Source of the DNA: Desulfurivibrionaceae bacterium
GTDB lineage: Bacteria; Desulfobacterota; Desulfobulbia; Desulfobulbales; VMSU01
Assembly: GCA_030145275.1 (NCBI GenBank)
Contig: JAQYVV010000003.1
Location: 1-64,000 of the forward strand
Length of the DNA stretch: 64,000 nt
Direction of reading: 5' to 3'
This document shows, in pieces, positions 36,811 to 46,070 of this stretch (positions are counted from its first letter, which is position 1; every line of letters starts with the position of its first letter). The notes under the pieces were generated by a model. It worked only from the letters and a program-made list of their open reading frames with translations, was not told the origin of the DNA and did no database searches. The position numbers and the translations under genes are program-made.

Positions 36811-38339
36811 GGGTTAATCAATCGTTCCATCCATTCTTTGGCCGCATACGGTCCCCAGCCTCCAGCTTCGTACAAATGCAGTTGCTGCTCCCGGCCCGCA
36901 CATGTTTCACAATCATGCAGAATCGGGGTCACAAGGGACCAGGCCAGCTCAACCCCATCACGCCGCCAAAACAACATCTGGTCTCCAAGTATACAGTCAA
37001 GCAAGACCTTTTCATAGGCGTCAAGACCCGCGCCGGGGTAGTTTTCTTCATATTTGAAATCCATGGTCATTGGGCTGAGGCATATCTTGGGACCAGGTTT
37101 TTTGGTCTGAAAGGTCAGCTTTATCTCTTCCTCTGGATAGATTCCCAAGATCAAACGATTGGCGCTAATTTTCTTCTCCAAGACATTGTGAAACATGGTG
37201 TGGGGCACTTTTTTAAACTGAATAACGATTTTAGTCTCTTTTTGGGCCAGTCTTTTTCCTGAGACAAGATAGAAAGGTACGCCCTGCCAGCGCCAATTAT
37301 CGACAAAAAGCCGCATCATGGCAAAGGTCGCGGTGAGAGAATTGATGCCAACACCTTTTTCCTGCCGATAGCCAGGCACAGATTTTTCATCAATGCTGCC
37401 CGGTCCATATTGCCCCAGGATAAGATCTTCTCCCGGTCTCTCTGCAAAATGTCGCAATGACCTGAATACCTTCGTCTTTTCATCCCGAACACAATCCGCT
37501 TCAAAATGGGAGGGAGATTCCATAGCGATAAGAGAGAGAAGCTGAAGCATATGATTTTGAAACATGTCACGAACTACTCCCGCCTGCTCATAATATCCAG
37601 CCCTGTTTTCAACTCCCAGTTTCTCCGCCGCCATAATGCCGACGTAATCAATGTAACTCCTGTTCCAGAGAGGTTCAAAAATTGCGTTGGCAAAACGGAA
37701 GGTCAGTATGTTCTGGACGGTTTCTTTGGCAAGATAGTGGTCAATTCGATAGATCTGTTCTTCTTTGAAATCCTGCTCAAGTGTGCTCTGGAGTTCTCGG
37801 GCACTTTTCAGGTCGTGTCCAAAGGGCTTTTCAATAATGATTCTGGACCAGCCGTTACGGCCTGTGTTTTCTTGGGCAAGGCCTGCTTCACCAAGCATTT
37901 TTGAAATAAGTGGATACAAATGAGGAGGGACTGCCAAGTCGAAGATTCTGTTACCTTGTGTATTCGACTTTGTATCAATTTCCGCTAGAAAGAGAGCTAA
38001 CTCTTTATAGGATTCAATGGTGTCATAAAGCATCGGCTGATAGAAAATATGGCCGGCAAATTCTAGCCATTTCTTGTCGTACTGTGAGAAATTTTCAGGG
38101 TCAAACTGGTGCAGGGTATCACGGAACCCCTCATGGCTATGAGGGGTCCGGGCACAGCCGACAATATTGAATTGCCTTGGCAGACTTTTTTTGACGAACA
38201 TCTGAAAAAGGGCCGGGATTAATTTTCTGCCGGTCAGATCACCGGAAGCCCCAAAGATGACAATGGTACAGGGCTCCAGGTGATCAACACCCGGACACCC
38301 TTTTTTTTCTGAAGTTTGTTCTGTACCATTTTTATTCAT
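36807..38339 (-). CDS. zwf: Glucose-6-phosphate 1-dehydrogenase
   Basis: A 510-residue enzyme with the coenzyme-binding motif IFGASGDLTGRKLIPALF, catalytic RIDHYLAKETVQNIL, and EKPFGHDLKSARELQ. It oxidises glucose 6-phosphate to the lactone. It is in the operon gnd-zwf-pgl, with 86 bases between gnd and zwf and an overlap with pgl. Length is normal. Confidence 0.96.
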   Translation of the reverse strand: MNKNGTEQTSEKKGCPGVDHLEPCTIVIFGASGDLTGRKLIPALFQMFVKKSLPRQFNIVGCARTPHSHEGFRDTLHQFDPENFSQYDKKWLEFAGHIFYQPMLYDTIESYKELALFLAEIDTKSNTQGNRIFDLAVPPHLYPLISKMLGEAGLAQENTGRNGWSRIIIEKPFGHDLKSARELQSTLEQDFKEEQIYRIDHYLAKETVQNILTFRFANAIFEPLWNRSYIDYVGIMAAEKLGVENRAGYYEQAGVVRDMFQNHMLQLLSLIAMESPSHFEADCVRDEKTKVFRSLRHFAERPGEDLILGQYGPGSIDEKSVPGYRQEKGVGINSLTATFAMMRLFVDNWRWQGVPFYLVSGKRLAQKETKIVIQFKKVPHTMFHNVLEKKISANRLILGIYPEEEIKLTFQTKKPGPKICLSPMTMDFKYEENYPGAGLDAYEKVLLDCILGDQMLFWRRDGVELAWSLVTPILHDCETCAGREQQLHLYEAGGWGPYAAKEWMERLINP

Positions 38340-38425
38340 GCTTTCATTCGTCCTTTAATCACTATAGTCTTAGTGCTCAGCTCTCAATTTTTTTCCTAAA
38401 GCTGTTACCTTTCAACTCGCAACTT

Positions 38426-39337
38426 TCAACTTTCATCTTTAAGTTTTACCTCATGCCCGCCAAATTCACGGCGCAGGGCGGCAAGAAAACGGTTCTCAAA
38501 ACTATTGTCCCTCTGGGAAGAAAAACGCTGAAAAAGAGCTGCGGTGATAACCGGCGCAGGAACCCCGGTGGCTATGGCTTCCTCTACAGTCCAACGCCCC
38601 TCACCGGAATCTTCCACATATCCTTGCAGGCTTTCTAGTTTCGGGTCATGGCTGAAAGCGTTTTCCATAAGCTCAAGAAGCCAGGAACGGATGACAGACC
38701 CTTGGTTCCAAAGGTTGGAAATTTTGGCATAATCAAAATTTTTCGCATATTTGGATGCCTCAAGCAGACTGAAGCCCTCAGCGTACGCCTGCATCATGCC
38801 ATATTCGATACCGTTGTGGATCATTTTAACAAAATGGCCCGCACCAGCAGGACCGCAGTAGAGATAACCGTCCGGCGGTGCCAGGGTCTTAAAAATCGGT
38901 TCCAGGTATTCAAAAATGTCTTTTTCTCCGCCGACCATGGTGCAGTACCCAACTTTAAGGCCCCAGATACCGCCGCTTACCCCGGCGTCAACGTAATGGA
39001 TTCCGGCCTTTGTGAGCATTTCCTTGCGTTTTATATCATCATGAAAATTGGAGTTGCCTCCTTCAATAATGATATCCCCCGGAGAAAGCAGTTCCTGAAG
39101 CTGTCGGATATGTTCGTCAACAAGTTTGCCTGCTGGAAGCATAAGCCAGATAATTCGTTGTCCCGCCATTTTTCCAGTAAGTTCTTGCAGAGAAAAAGCT
39201 CCTTCCCCGCCATCAGAAATAATTTCGTGGGTTTTATCAGGAGTCCGGTTATATGCAACTACCTGGTGTCCCCCCTGCAGAAGACGTCTCGCCATGTTCA
39301 TCCCCATTCTTCCAAGACCTATCATTCCAATTTTCAT
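38426..39337 (-). CDS. gnd: 6-phosphogluconate dehydrogenase, decarboxylating (short NAD-type)
   Basis: A 303-residue enzyme of the short GndA/YqeC-type class. It has IGMIGLGRMGMNMARRLLQGG, the substrate motif VDAGVSGGIWGLKVGYCTMVGG, and GPAGAGHFVKMIHNGIEYGMMQAYAEG. Asn-Arg after the second strand (AYNRTPD) does not by itself settle NAD versus NADP; the short form usually prefers NAD+. First gene of the pentose phosphate operon. Confidence 0.95.
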   Translation of the reverse strand: MKIGMIGLGRMGMNMARRLLQGGHQVVAYNRTPDKTHEIISDGGEGAFSLQELTGKMAGQRIIWLMLPAGKLVDEHIRQLQELLSPGDIIIEGGNSNFHDDIKRKEMLTKAGIHYVDAGVSGGIWGLKVGYCTMVGGEKDIFEYLEPIFKTLAPPDGYLYCGPAGAGHFVKMIHNGIEYGMMQAYAEGFSLLEASKYAKNFDYAKISNLWNQGSVIRSWLLELMENAFSHDPKLESLQGYVEDSGEGRWTVEEAIATGVPAPVITAALFQRFSSQRDNSFENRFLAALRREFGGHEVKLKDES

Positions 39338-39464
39338 GCAATCACCTGTCCTTTAATGTTTGTAGTCATATCTCCTATAAATCTTATGTAATTATGTTGC
39401 CCAAGTCAAATGGATCCTCCAAACGAACATTGCCCTTCTGCCGATTGGAAGCAACAGGGAACGA

Positions 39465-39599
39465 ACTAATCCGGATAAACCGGAAATAAGTGCCTTAACA
39501 GTGGTCTGCAACATATTGGGAGAATTGTTCTTTTTTGAAATTCTCGGAGTCTCTGCTTACCTGTTTTTTGTGACAGGATTCCAGGCATAAGGCACTAAT
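39465..39599 (+). repeat. Palindromic repeat, family C, copy 1
   Basis: Begins CTAATCCGGATAAACCGGAA and AAGTGCCTTAACAG, ends TTTTGTGACAGGATT and ATAAGGCACTAA; AGTGCCTTA is the inverted terminus. It carries the module variant CGGAGTCTCTGCTTACCT (39543). Copies at 42371 and 45078, fragment at 35185. Confidence 0.9.
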
Positions 39600-39684
39600 A
39601 TTTTACTGACAAAAAAATTGATTTAACAGGGTTAGTTCAGTATGAAATAGAAAGGCCTTTAGAAAGATAAAAAAATTTACAGGG

Positions 39685-40515
39685 ATGCCAATGCTCAAAA
39701 TATTTATCTGCATGCTGCTTTTGTTTTGCGGCAATTTACAAGGCACAGGAGCCGTCGCCCTTGAGGTCATGCTGCCTCAGGTCTATGAAGAAGATATCGA
39801 TATCTCCGGCTGGTTGGTGAGTGAAAAGCTGGATGGGGTTCGGGGCTACTGGGACGGTAAAACGTTGATGTCCAAAAATGGCAACCCCTTTCAGCCACCC
39901 ACCGAATTTATCGAAAATTTCCCCGATTTTGCCATTGAGGGGGAACTTTGGGGCGGACGAGGCACTTTTGAACAAACAATAGGCATTATCAAACAACAAA
40001 AAGCCCACCCAGGCTGGCTTGATTTGAAATTTGCCATCTTCGATGTTCCTGATGCCGACAGCAGTTTTGTACAAAGGATTGAAAAAGCAAAAGAGTGGTT
40101 TTTGAAAAATCATTCCGACTTTGCCTTCGTCATTCCCCAAAAGATGGTGCAAGGCAAAGATGAGTTAAAAGAGGAACTGCTAAGGGTGGAGAGCCTCGGC
40201 GGCGAAGGCCTGATCGTCAGAAAACCAGATACCTTATATAGCGAGGGAAGAAGCAGTAATATCCTGAAGGTCAAAAGTTATCAAGACACGGAAGCCATGG
40301 TCATAGCCCATACTCCAGGAAAGGGAAAAAACCAGGGAAAGCTAGGCTCTCTGCTGGTGGAGTTGCCGGACGGAACACGCTTTAAGATTGGCACCGGTTT
40401 CAGTGATGCAGAGAGGAAAGACCCGCCTCCAATTGGTGCCACAATAACTTTTAAGTATTACGGGCTGTACCAATCGGGTATTCCCAAATTCCCCGCATTT
40501 TTGCGGCTAAGGTGA
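39685..40515 (+). CDS. Exported ATP-dependent DNA ligase (LigE-like)
   Basis: A 276-residue minimal ATP-dependent ligase. After a signal peptide (KIFICMLLLFCGNLQGTGAVA) come motif I SEKLDGVRGYWDG with the lysine that takes AMP, motif Ia-III (AIEGELWGGRGTFEQT), motif IV (GGEGLIVRKPD) and motif V (ILKVKSYQDTEAMV), then an OB domain. No extra DNA-binding domain is present, as in LigE. Export suggests repair of incoming DNA in the periplasm. Confidence 0.9.
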   Translation: MPMLKIFICMLLLFCGNLQGTGAVALEVMLPQVYEEDIDISGWLVSEKLDGVRGYWDGKTLMSKNGNPFQPPTEFIENFPDFAIEGELWGGRGTFEQTIGIIKQQKAHPGWLDLKFAIFDVPDADSSFVQRIEKAKEWFLKNHSDFAFVIPQKMVQGKDELKEELLRVESLGGEGLIVRKPDTLYSEGRSSNILKVKSYQDTEAMVIAHTPGKGKNQGKLGSLLVELPDGTRFKIGTGFSDAERKDPPPIGATITFKYYGLYQSGIPKFPAFLRLR

Positions 40516-40516
40516 A

Positions 40517-41308
40517 TTGCAAGAAGATTCAGTTGTCAAGGAATCTTTGACAACTGCCGCAGATGGTAAACAGTATAAAATCAAATACTACAATCTCGAT
40601 GTTGTCATTTCGGTAGGCTATCGAGTTAAATCCAAGCGTGGTACCCAATTTCGCATCTGGGCCACCTCGGTTCTAAAAGACCACCTGGTGCAGGACTACT
40701 CCATCAATCAGCGCCGTTTGGCAGAGAAAGACGTCGATGAGATGCGGCAAGTTTTGTCCCTCCTTGCTAATACCTAGGAAGGCCATGATCTTGTCAATGA
40801 CGAGGGCAGAGCTGTATTAAATATTGTCACCCGCTACGCCAAGACCTGGAAACTCCTGTTACAATACGACGAAGACAATCTCTCTATCCCCAAAGGCTGC
40901 TTTGGAGATTTTGGGAACCAGGTCTGCTATCGTTTCCCTGAAGGGTGAGTTAATGACCAAAGGGGAAGCAACTGAACTCTTTGGCCAGGAACGCGGTCAT
41001 GGGCTGGATGGTATTCTCGGTGCGAGTCAGCAAACTTTCGGAGGGCAGGAACTTTATATTCTGGGATCACCCAAAAGGCGGCCCACCTTCTCTATTTTGT
41101 TATCAAGGACCACCCCTTTAGCGATGGTAATAAGCGGATCGGAAGCTTCTTATTTCTTCTCTTTCTCCAAATGAACAATATGCTGGATGAGCAGAGTTTC
41201 TCCAATAATGCCCAGGTGGCGTTTACCTTATTGACCGCAGCAAGTGATCCAGACCAGAAAGATATATTGATCAGGCTCATTGTGAATTTGATTACGGAAG
41301 CTGAATAA
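40517..41308 (+). pseudogene. Broken RhuM/Fic-family gene
   Basis: Read across frames it gives SVVKESLTTAADGKQYKIKYYN, VGYRVKSKRGTQFRIWAT, then a TAG at 40775 in frame, DEGRAVLNIVTRYAKTWKLLLQYDE, a frameshift near 40900, LKGELMTKGEATELFGQERGHG, a second frameshift near 41070, and the Fic motif HPFSDGNKRIGSFLFLLFL to a stop at 41308. About 50 N-terminal residues are missing and the remnant starts right after the ligase stop. RhuM-Fic proteins are likely AMP-transferring or toxin-like; this one is dead. Confidence 0.9.
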
Positions 41309-41640
41309 TGACTCAAGAAGAGAGGCGATATTCAGAAGACGATCTTCTCATGCTATGACTGCAAAATAATTGTCAACGATGGAGCTGGTCGGAGAGCACA
41401 AAACAGGTGGAAACGAGAAAATGACAGGATGATGAGTAATCGGTATGTATTTTGGCCATTCTCTCACATTTTCTTTGACAAGCCCCACTTAAAAAAGTAA
41501 TTGATTTCTATTAGTTTATTTGACTAGATGTATTGATACGACAAGTAGATGTATTTTATCTTTCTCTAAGGGCAATGGAGCAACGCCCCCTACCTTGAGC
41601 TTTATAAGCCGCTACCCCAACGAATTAAATATAACAAGCA
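41309..41640. other. Intergenic region before the DUF1538 genes
   Basis: No gene or repeat family is recognised in 332 bases. TATTTGACTAGATGTATTGA and CAAGTAGATGTATTTTATC share GTATTGATAC/TAGATGTATT repeats near 41518-41560, possibly a regulator site. No -24/-12 sigma-54 promoter was clear. Confidence 0.35.
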
Positions 41641-42372
41641 ATGATCTTCACCATAATCCTGAAAAAACTGCGGACTTCTTTTACTGATCTGCTGCCCATT
41701 ATACTGGTGATCGCTTTTTTCCAGATTGTCGTCTTGAGGCAGCCCTTACCACAAATGGGAGAAGTTATTTTTGGCGCTCTTCTTGTGGTGGCCGGTCTTA
41801 CCCTTTTTGTTCAGGGGCTGGAAATGGGCTTGTTTCCCATTGGCGAGACAATGGCCCATGCCCTGGCCAAGAAGGGTAGTCTCTTTTGGCTTCTCTGCTT
41901 TGCTTTTGCCTTGGGTTTTTCAACCACGGTGGCAGAACCCGCCCTTATCGCAGTGGCGGCGGAAGCTGCAGAAATTGCCAGCAAGGGTGGCCTGATTGAC
42001 TCGGCCCAAGAGTCAATCGACCAATATGCCTTTGGACTTCGCATGTCTGTTGCCTTTTCCGTGGGGCTTGCAATCCTCATAGGTGTGATGCGCATCATCC
42101 GTGGCTGGCCCATCCATTATCTAATCATCGGTGGCTACGTCGTTGTTATGCTGATGACCATCATTGCTCCAAAAGAGATCATTGGCATAGCCTATGACGC
42201 CGGCGGAGTCACTACCTCCACTATTACCGTACCTTTGGTTGCAGCTCTTGGAGTAGGCCTGGCTTCAACCATCAGAGGAAGAAGCCCTCTAGTGGATGGT
42301 TTTGGCCTGATAGCCTTTGCTTCTCTTCTCCCCATGATCTTTGTCATGGGCTACGGACTTATTATTTTCTGA
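41641..42372 (+). CDS. DUF1538 membrane protein, first of a pair
   Basis: A 243-residue inner-membrane protein with about seven hydrophobic helices. It contains [33 protein letters not shown] and [21 protein letters not shown], the DUF1538 signature. Paired DUF1538 proteins (UmpA/UmpB) have been reported as a two-component Na+(Li+,K+)/H+ antiporter in Halomonas; function here is inferred from that. The second member follows after a family C repeat inserted between them, whose first base is at the TGA stop. Confidence 0.85.
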   Translation: MIFTIILKKLRTSFTDLLPIILVIAFFQIVVLRQPLPQMGEVIFGALLVVAGLTLFVQGLEMGLFPIGETMAHALAKKGSLFWLLCFAFALGFSTTVAEPALIAVAAEAAEIASKGGLIDSAQESIDQYAFGLRMSVAFSVGLAILIGVMRIIRGWPIHYLIIGGYVVVMLMTIIAPKEIIGIAYDAGGVTTSTITVPLVAALGVGLASTIRGRSPLVDGFGLIAFASLLPMIFVMGYGLIIF

Positions 42373-42520
42373 TCCGGATAAACCGAAAATAAGTGCCTTA
42401 ACAGTAGTCTGCAACATATTGGGAGCATTATGCTTTTTTGGATTTCTCGAAATCTCGAAGTCTTACGCTTATCTAGCTTATCTGTTTTTTGTGACAGGAT
42501 TTAAGTTATAAGGCACTAAT
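42371..42520 (+). repeat. Palindromic repeat, family C, copy 2
   Basis: GATCCGGATAAACCG, AAGTGCCTTAACAGTAG and, at the end, TTTTGTGACAGGATTT, ATAAGGCACTAAT. It fills the space between the two DUF1538 genes and begins at the stop codon of the first. Confidence 0.9.
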
Positions 42521-42535
42521 TAAAAGAGGCCTGTT

Positions 42536-43333
42536 GTGGTGGAATTCTTATATGATTTCAGTAAAATATTGCTCGCTACCTGCAGAGATGTACTGCCGAT
42601 CATTATTCTTATTACCTGTTTTCAGCTTCTGGTTCTGCGCCAGCCAATTCCGCATCTGCGTCGTCTGATTGTTGGTGGTGTCTATGTTGTCATTGGGCTG
42701 GCCCTGTTTCTGGCAGGACTTGAAAAAGCCCTTTTTCCCCTGGGGAAAATTATGGCAACCCAACTCTCTGATCCTGTGTTTATTTACGGTTCAGATGCAG
42801 TTGTTACCCAAGCAGACTGGAAGGCCTACGGCTGGGTCTATCTTTTTGCGGCCATGATTGGCTTTGCAACCACCATTGCCGAACCATCTCTCATTGCCGT
42901 GGCTTTTAAGGCCAGTGAAGTGTCAGCCGGGACTATCAAGCAATGGGGGCTGAGGATCACTGTTGCTGTGGGTGTCGCTTTTGGAATAAGCCTTGGTACC
43001 TTTCGTATTGTCACCGGCACTCCACTCTATATTTACATTCTTGTCGGCTATATAATTGTTATTGTCCAAACCATATTTGCACCCAAAAGTATCATTGCCC
43101 TGGCCTATGATTCAGGCGGGGTTACCACTTCCACGGTGACAGTACCACTGGTTGCAGCCCTTGGTCTTGGCTTGGCTGCAACCGTGCCTGGGCGAAATCC
43201 TGCCCTAGACGGCTTTGGCCTTATCGCTTTTGCCAGCCTTTGTCCAATTATTACCGTTATGGGCTATGCTCAGTGTATGCAATGGCTTGGTCAACGAAAA
43301 ATAAAAACAATGGAGAAAAAGAATGCGCTTTAA
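42536..43333 (+). CDS. DUF1538 membrane protein, second of a pair
   Basis: A 265-residue protein with the same fold as its neighbour: VLPIIILITCFQLLVLRQP, FATTIAEPSLIAVA and [21 protein letters not shown]. Start is GTG with AAGAGG upstream. The two genes are old duplicates, and both halves are probably needed for one transporter. Its end overlaps the start of the PII-like gene. Confidence 0.85.
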   Translation: MVEFLYDFSKILLATCRDVLPIIILITCFQLLVLRQPIPHLRRLIVGGVYVVIGLALFLAGLEKALFPLGKIMATQLSDPVFIYGSDAVVTQADWKAYGWVYLFAAMIGFATTIAEPSLIAVAFKASEVSAGTIKQWGLRITVAVGVAFGISLGTFRIVTGTPLYIYILVGYIIVIVQTIFAPKSIIALAYDSGGVTTSTVTVPLVAALGLGLAATVPGRNPALDGFGLIAFASLCPIITVMGYAQCMQWLGQRKIKTMEKKNAL

Positions 43334-43670
43334 ACTTGTTTTATCCTCAGTTAAGTCAGATATCACTGACCATATTGTTGATGCGGCCAAAGAGGCAGGG
43401 GCCACCGGAGCGACAATCATCCCGGCCAGGGGAACTGGCATACATGAGGCAAAAACTTTTTTCGGCCTTTCACTGGAAGCACAGACCGACATTATCATGT
43501 TCCTTGTGGAAGAACATCTTGTCATAAAAATTCTAGATACAATAAAAGAGGCGGGAGAATTCCATAAGCCTGGAACTGGCATTGCCTTTGTGCTCCCGGT
43601 TGAGCATGTTGTGGGGCTGGAAAGCCAGATGGATAAATTTAAAGAAGAAGTTCGGGAAAGTTATTTTTAA
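43323..43670 (+). CDS. P-II family regulatory protein
   Basis: A 115-residue protein with the ferredoxin-like PII fold: MRFKLVLSSVKSDITDHIVDAAKEAGATGATIIPARGTG, then HLVIKILDTIKEAGEF and GTGIAFVLPVEHVVGLE. The T-loop region carries no tyrosine typical of uridylylated GlnB. It is translationally coupled to the DUF1538 gene, so it likely gates that transporter, as PII proteins do AmtB, rather than nitrogen metabolism. Confidence 0.88.
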   Translation: MRFKLVLSSVKSDITDHIVDAAKEAGATGATIIPARGTGIHEAKTFFGLSLEAQTDIIMFLVEEHLVIKILDTIKEAGEFHKPGTGIAFVLPVEHVVGLESQMDKFKEEVRESYF

Positions 43671-43706
43671 ACAGTTACATTTATATTTATTTATAGGGAG
43701 AAAATT

Positions 43707-44111
43707 ATGGTACCTGACAGCACCTCAATAGTTCGGGCGCGAGACGTGATGCATAAAACGATTAAATCCATTGATGGCATGGCCACAGCCAGAGAGGCTG
43801 CCGCCAAAATGCGTTCCGAAAATGTTACATCTCTTCTGGTCAACAAACGTAATGCCGATGATGCCTGGGGCATACTGGTCGTGCAGGATTTTATTAAAGG
43901 GGTGATTATATCCGGGCGCTCTCCGGCGGAGGTAAATGTCTACGAAATCATGACAAAACCTGTAATCACCGTACCAGCTGATATGGACATCCGCTATGTG
44001 GCCAGGCTAATATACCAGGCAGGTATACGCAGAGCCCCAGTTGAAGAGGGTGGGGAAATTGTTGGTATGATTTCTCTTTCCTCTCTGATTCTTGACAATG
44101 AGCTTTTTTGA
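43707..44111 (+). CDS. CBS-domain protein
   Basis: A 134-residue protein made of a CBS pair: ARDVMHKTIKSIDGMATAREAAAKMRSENVTSLLV and VYEIMTKPVITVPADMDIRYVARLIYQAGIRRAPV. Such modules bind adenosyl ligands and report energy state. ATAGGGAGA lies upstream. It ends the DUF1538-DUF1538-PII-CBS unit. Confidence 0.9.
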   Translation: MVPDSTSIVRARDVMHKTIKSIDGMATAREAAAKMRSENVTSLLVNKRNADDAWGILVVQDFIKGVIISGRSPAEVNVYEIMTKPVITVPADMDIRYVARLIYQAGIRRAPVEEGGEIVGMISLSSLILDNELF

Positions 44112-44118
44112 TGGTGTC

Positions 44119-44311
44119 GTAAATATTCGCCTTACGCTCAGAAGCGTAGGTAACCCACTGAAATTGTAAATCTTTGGCATCGCTGCATATCGGAGTCTAC
44201 GCTTACCTCGTACAGGCTGGCGAAGCATAGTTGGCTATGTGAGACAGCGTAACCGCACCCCAAGGGCACTTCCGTTGGGCGTGCGCAGATGCAGCGATGC
44301 CGGATATTTAC
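44119..44311. repeat. Palindromic repeat, family B-like, copy 3
   Basis: From GTAAATATTCGCC to CCGGATATTTAC, with AGACAGCGTAACCGCAC and GCATCGCTGCA/TGCAGCGATGC inverted pairs and the exact module CGGAGTCTACGCTTACCT (44191). Its right end, read on the minus strand, is GTAAATATCC and supplies the TAA of the receiver gene at 44308. Confidence 0.85.
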
Positions 44312-44745
44312 CACCCTTTACTCTGGAGTATCTTCTTTACTTCATCCTGAGATTTCTTTTCAAGAACAAGCATTCTCTTATTTTTGGCCTCAGTTATTTT
44401 TTCCAGCAGTACTCCCAAATCAACAGGTTTTTCGAGAAAATCTTCCGCACCAAGCTTCATTGCCTCTATGCCATTTTTTACAGTAGCGTGCCCTGTTAGC
44501 ATGATAATTTCCAAATCGGCATTTTTTTCCTTGAGTTTCTTCAAGGTTTCAATACCGTTAATCCCAGGCATGGCAAGATCCACAACAATTACATCATAAT
44601 TCTGCTCTTCAACCCGGCCAAGCGCATCTTCACCACTTGTAACGGCACTTACCTTCAGTCCCCTGGCTTCAAGACGTTCCGAAAGAACTTCCAGGAATTG
44701 CTCTTCGTCATCAACTAACAACACTCTGCCATCAATTTTTTCCAT
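44308..44745 (-). CDS. Stand-alone response regulator receiver
   Basis: A 145-residue CheY-like receiver: acidic pocket VDDEEQ, phospho-acceptor VIVVDLAMPGINGIET, Thr in MLTGHATVK and Lys in FLEKPVDLG. The C-terminal helix KNKRMLVLEKKSQDEVKKIL has no output domain. It is a close paralogue of the receiver at 54601. Stop TAA is given by the terminus of the adjoining repeat. Confidence 0.93.
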   Translation of the reverse strand: MEKIDGRVLLVDDEEQFLEVLSERLEARGLKVSAVTSGEDALGRVEEQNYDVIVVDLAMPGINGIETLKKLKEKNADLEIIMLTGHATVKNGIEAMKLGAEDFLEKPVDLGVLLEKITEAKNKRMLVLEKKSQDEVKKILQSKGW

Positions 44746-44833
44746 GATTTTCCTCTTCGGTATTTCTGCTAAAATTGTTTCTGTATAAAATCACTTTACC
44801 GCACGAAAGAATAAGAGAAAAGAGATATGTTGT

Positions 44834-45000
44834 CTAGGAGGCTGTCCGAGAATAGCTACCCTACTGCAAAGCCGGAGAAATTGGCCCATTTTCCCGCTAA
44901 TTTTCGTTCAATAGCGCTGCTATTCACCGAAAATGATCGAAAAAATGGTCTCAATTCTCCGACTTTTCGCTACGGCTTCTATTCTCGGACAGCCTCCTAT
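44834..45000. repeat. MITE-like element, family D, copy 2
   Basis: Same ends as 27354 (CTAGGAGGCTGTCCGAGAAT and its inversion), 166 bases, with an extra inner palindrome (TTTTCGTTCAATAGC / GCTATTCACCGAAAA) not in the first copy. Confidence 0.9.
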
Positions 45001-45077
45001 CCTAGGAAGGTGATTAACCCCCTCCCCACCTCCAGATTCAGTGAGAGATTTACTTAACCTCGTCTCGTCCAGAGAAT

Positions 45078-45210
45078 CTAATCCGGATAAGCCGGAAATA
45101 AGTGCCTTAACAATGATCTGCAACATATTGGTAGCATTATTCTTTTTTGAAATTCTCGGAGTCTCTGCTTACCTGTTTTTTGTGACAGGATTTCAGTTAT
45201 AAGGCACTAA
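45078..45210 (+). repeat. Palindromic repeat, family C, copy 3
   Basis: CTAATCCGGATAAGCCGGAA, AAGTGCCTTAAC, module variant CGGAGTCTCTGCTTACCT (45157), TTTTGTGACAGGATTT, ATAAGGCACTAA. Its right end inverted (TTAGTGCC) supplies the TAG stop of the kinase-like gene at 45207. Confidence 0.9.
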
Positions 45211-45875
45211 ACCACTGGAAGGGTCAAAATAATCTTAAGCCGATCAGTTGTCGGAGGCCGACGATCGATACCAATATCCATTTTTTCGGTGATAAATTGC
45301 AATACCTTTTCCATTTGCTCAAGTTCAGCAAGCTCTTGAGTGTTGCTCCATTGTCCTTTTGCCTCAATATGCACCTGTATCATCTGGTTGTTCTGGGTCT
45401 GCGATAAAATCGCAATGACACCCCCATCTGCAAGTTTACCGACAAATTCATAAACAAAACTACAGACAACAAATTGAAACAGGGACGGATTGTTGAAAAC
45501 CGCAGGCATATCAGCCTGAAAATCTTTTTCTATCCGTATATTTTTCAACCGGGCCCCCCGGTCAATGAGAGCAAGTTCTTCAATTAAAAGATCGTTTACA
45601 TTAAAACTAGACAATGCCGTGTCCATGCGATGGGCAAAACTGTTTAAATGCCTGGCCATGTCATTTGCCTCAGATATCCGCTGGGCAATAGTGACATTAA
45701 TTTTTTTGAACCTCAAGCGCAGTTGCTCACTTTCAGTTTCACCCATTTCAAGTAAATCACCCATCAACCCATTTGATTCATTAATAATGGCCAGGTGATT
45801 TTTGAGCTCATGGGTGTAACTTGCCAGGACTTTCCCTATAAAAACAAGCTGACTCTCCCGTACACTATTTTCCAT
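45207..45875 (-). CDS. Histidine-kinase-like protein with degenerate ATPase domain
   Basis: A 222-residue soluble protein, start at MENSVRESQ with AAAGGAG upstream. A HisKA-like H box (LASYTHELKNHLAIINESNGLMGDLLEM) and dimer helix are followed by a HATPase-type fold (ADMPAVFNNPSLFQFVVCSFVYEFVGKL) but without DxGxG or GxGLGL motifs, so ATP binding is doubtful. It could be a phosphotransfer or adaptor protein. It lies between two receiver genes. Confidence 0.75.
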   Translation of the reverse strand: MENSVRESQLVFIGKVLASYTHELKNHLAIINESNGLMGDLLEMGETESEQLRLRFKKINVTIAQRISEANDMARHLNSFAHRMDTALSSFNVNDLLIEELALIDRGARLKNIRIEKDFQADMPAVFNNPSLFQFVVCSFVYEFVGKLADGGVIAILSQTQNNQMIQVHIEAKGQWSNTQELAELEQMEKVLQFITEKMDIGIDRRPPTTDRLKIILTLPVV

Positions 45876-45907
45876 TGTTTCTCCTTTCAAAAAACCCATT
45901 AAGAGCT

Positions 45908-46070
45908 AGTACCTCGTAAACCATAAAGTGTCGCAAGATTACGAAGGGATTTGGCGAGACAACAAGGCACGACTGGCGGCGCATAGCAGCGCTATGTAAC
46001 AGAAGTCGTAACGCAGTTGGCTCGTCAAATAACAAGTAAGATGCGTCAGTTTATGATTTATGCGGTACTA
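45908..46070. repeat. Long palindromic repeat, family F
   Basis: AGTACCTCGTAAACCATAAA at the left and TTTATGATTTATGCGGTACT at the right are inverted copies; AAGGCACGACT / AGTCGTAACG-type pairs lie inside. The right end supplies the last codons (Ser-Thr-Ala) and TAA of the receiver gene at 46058. Only one copy in the window. Confidence 0.8.

Noticed and set aside
40775-40777. Pyrrolysine at the in-frame TAG of the RhuM gene
   Set aside because: Two further frameshifts show a pseudogene.
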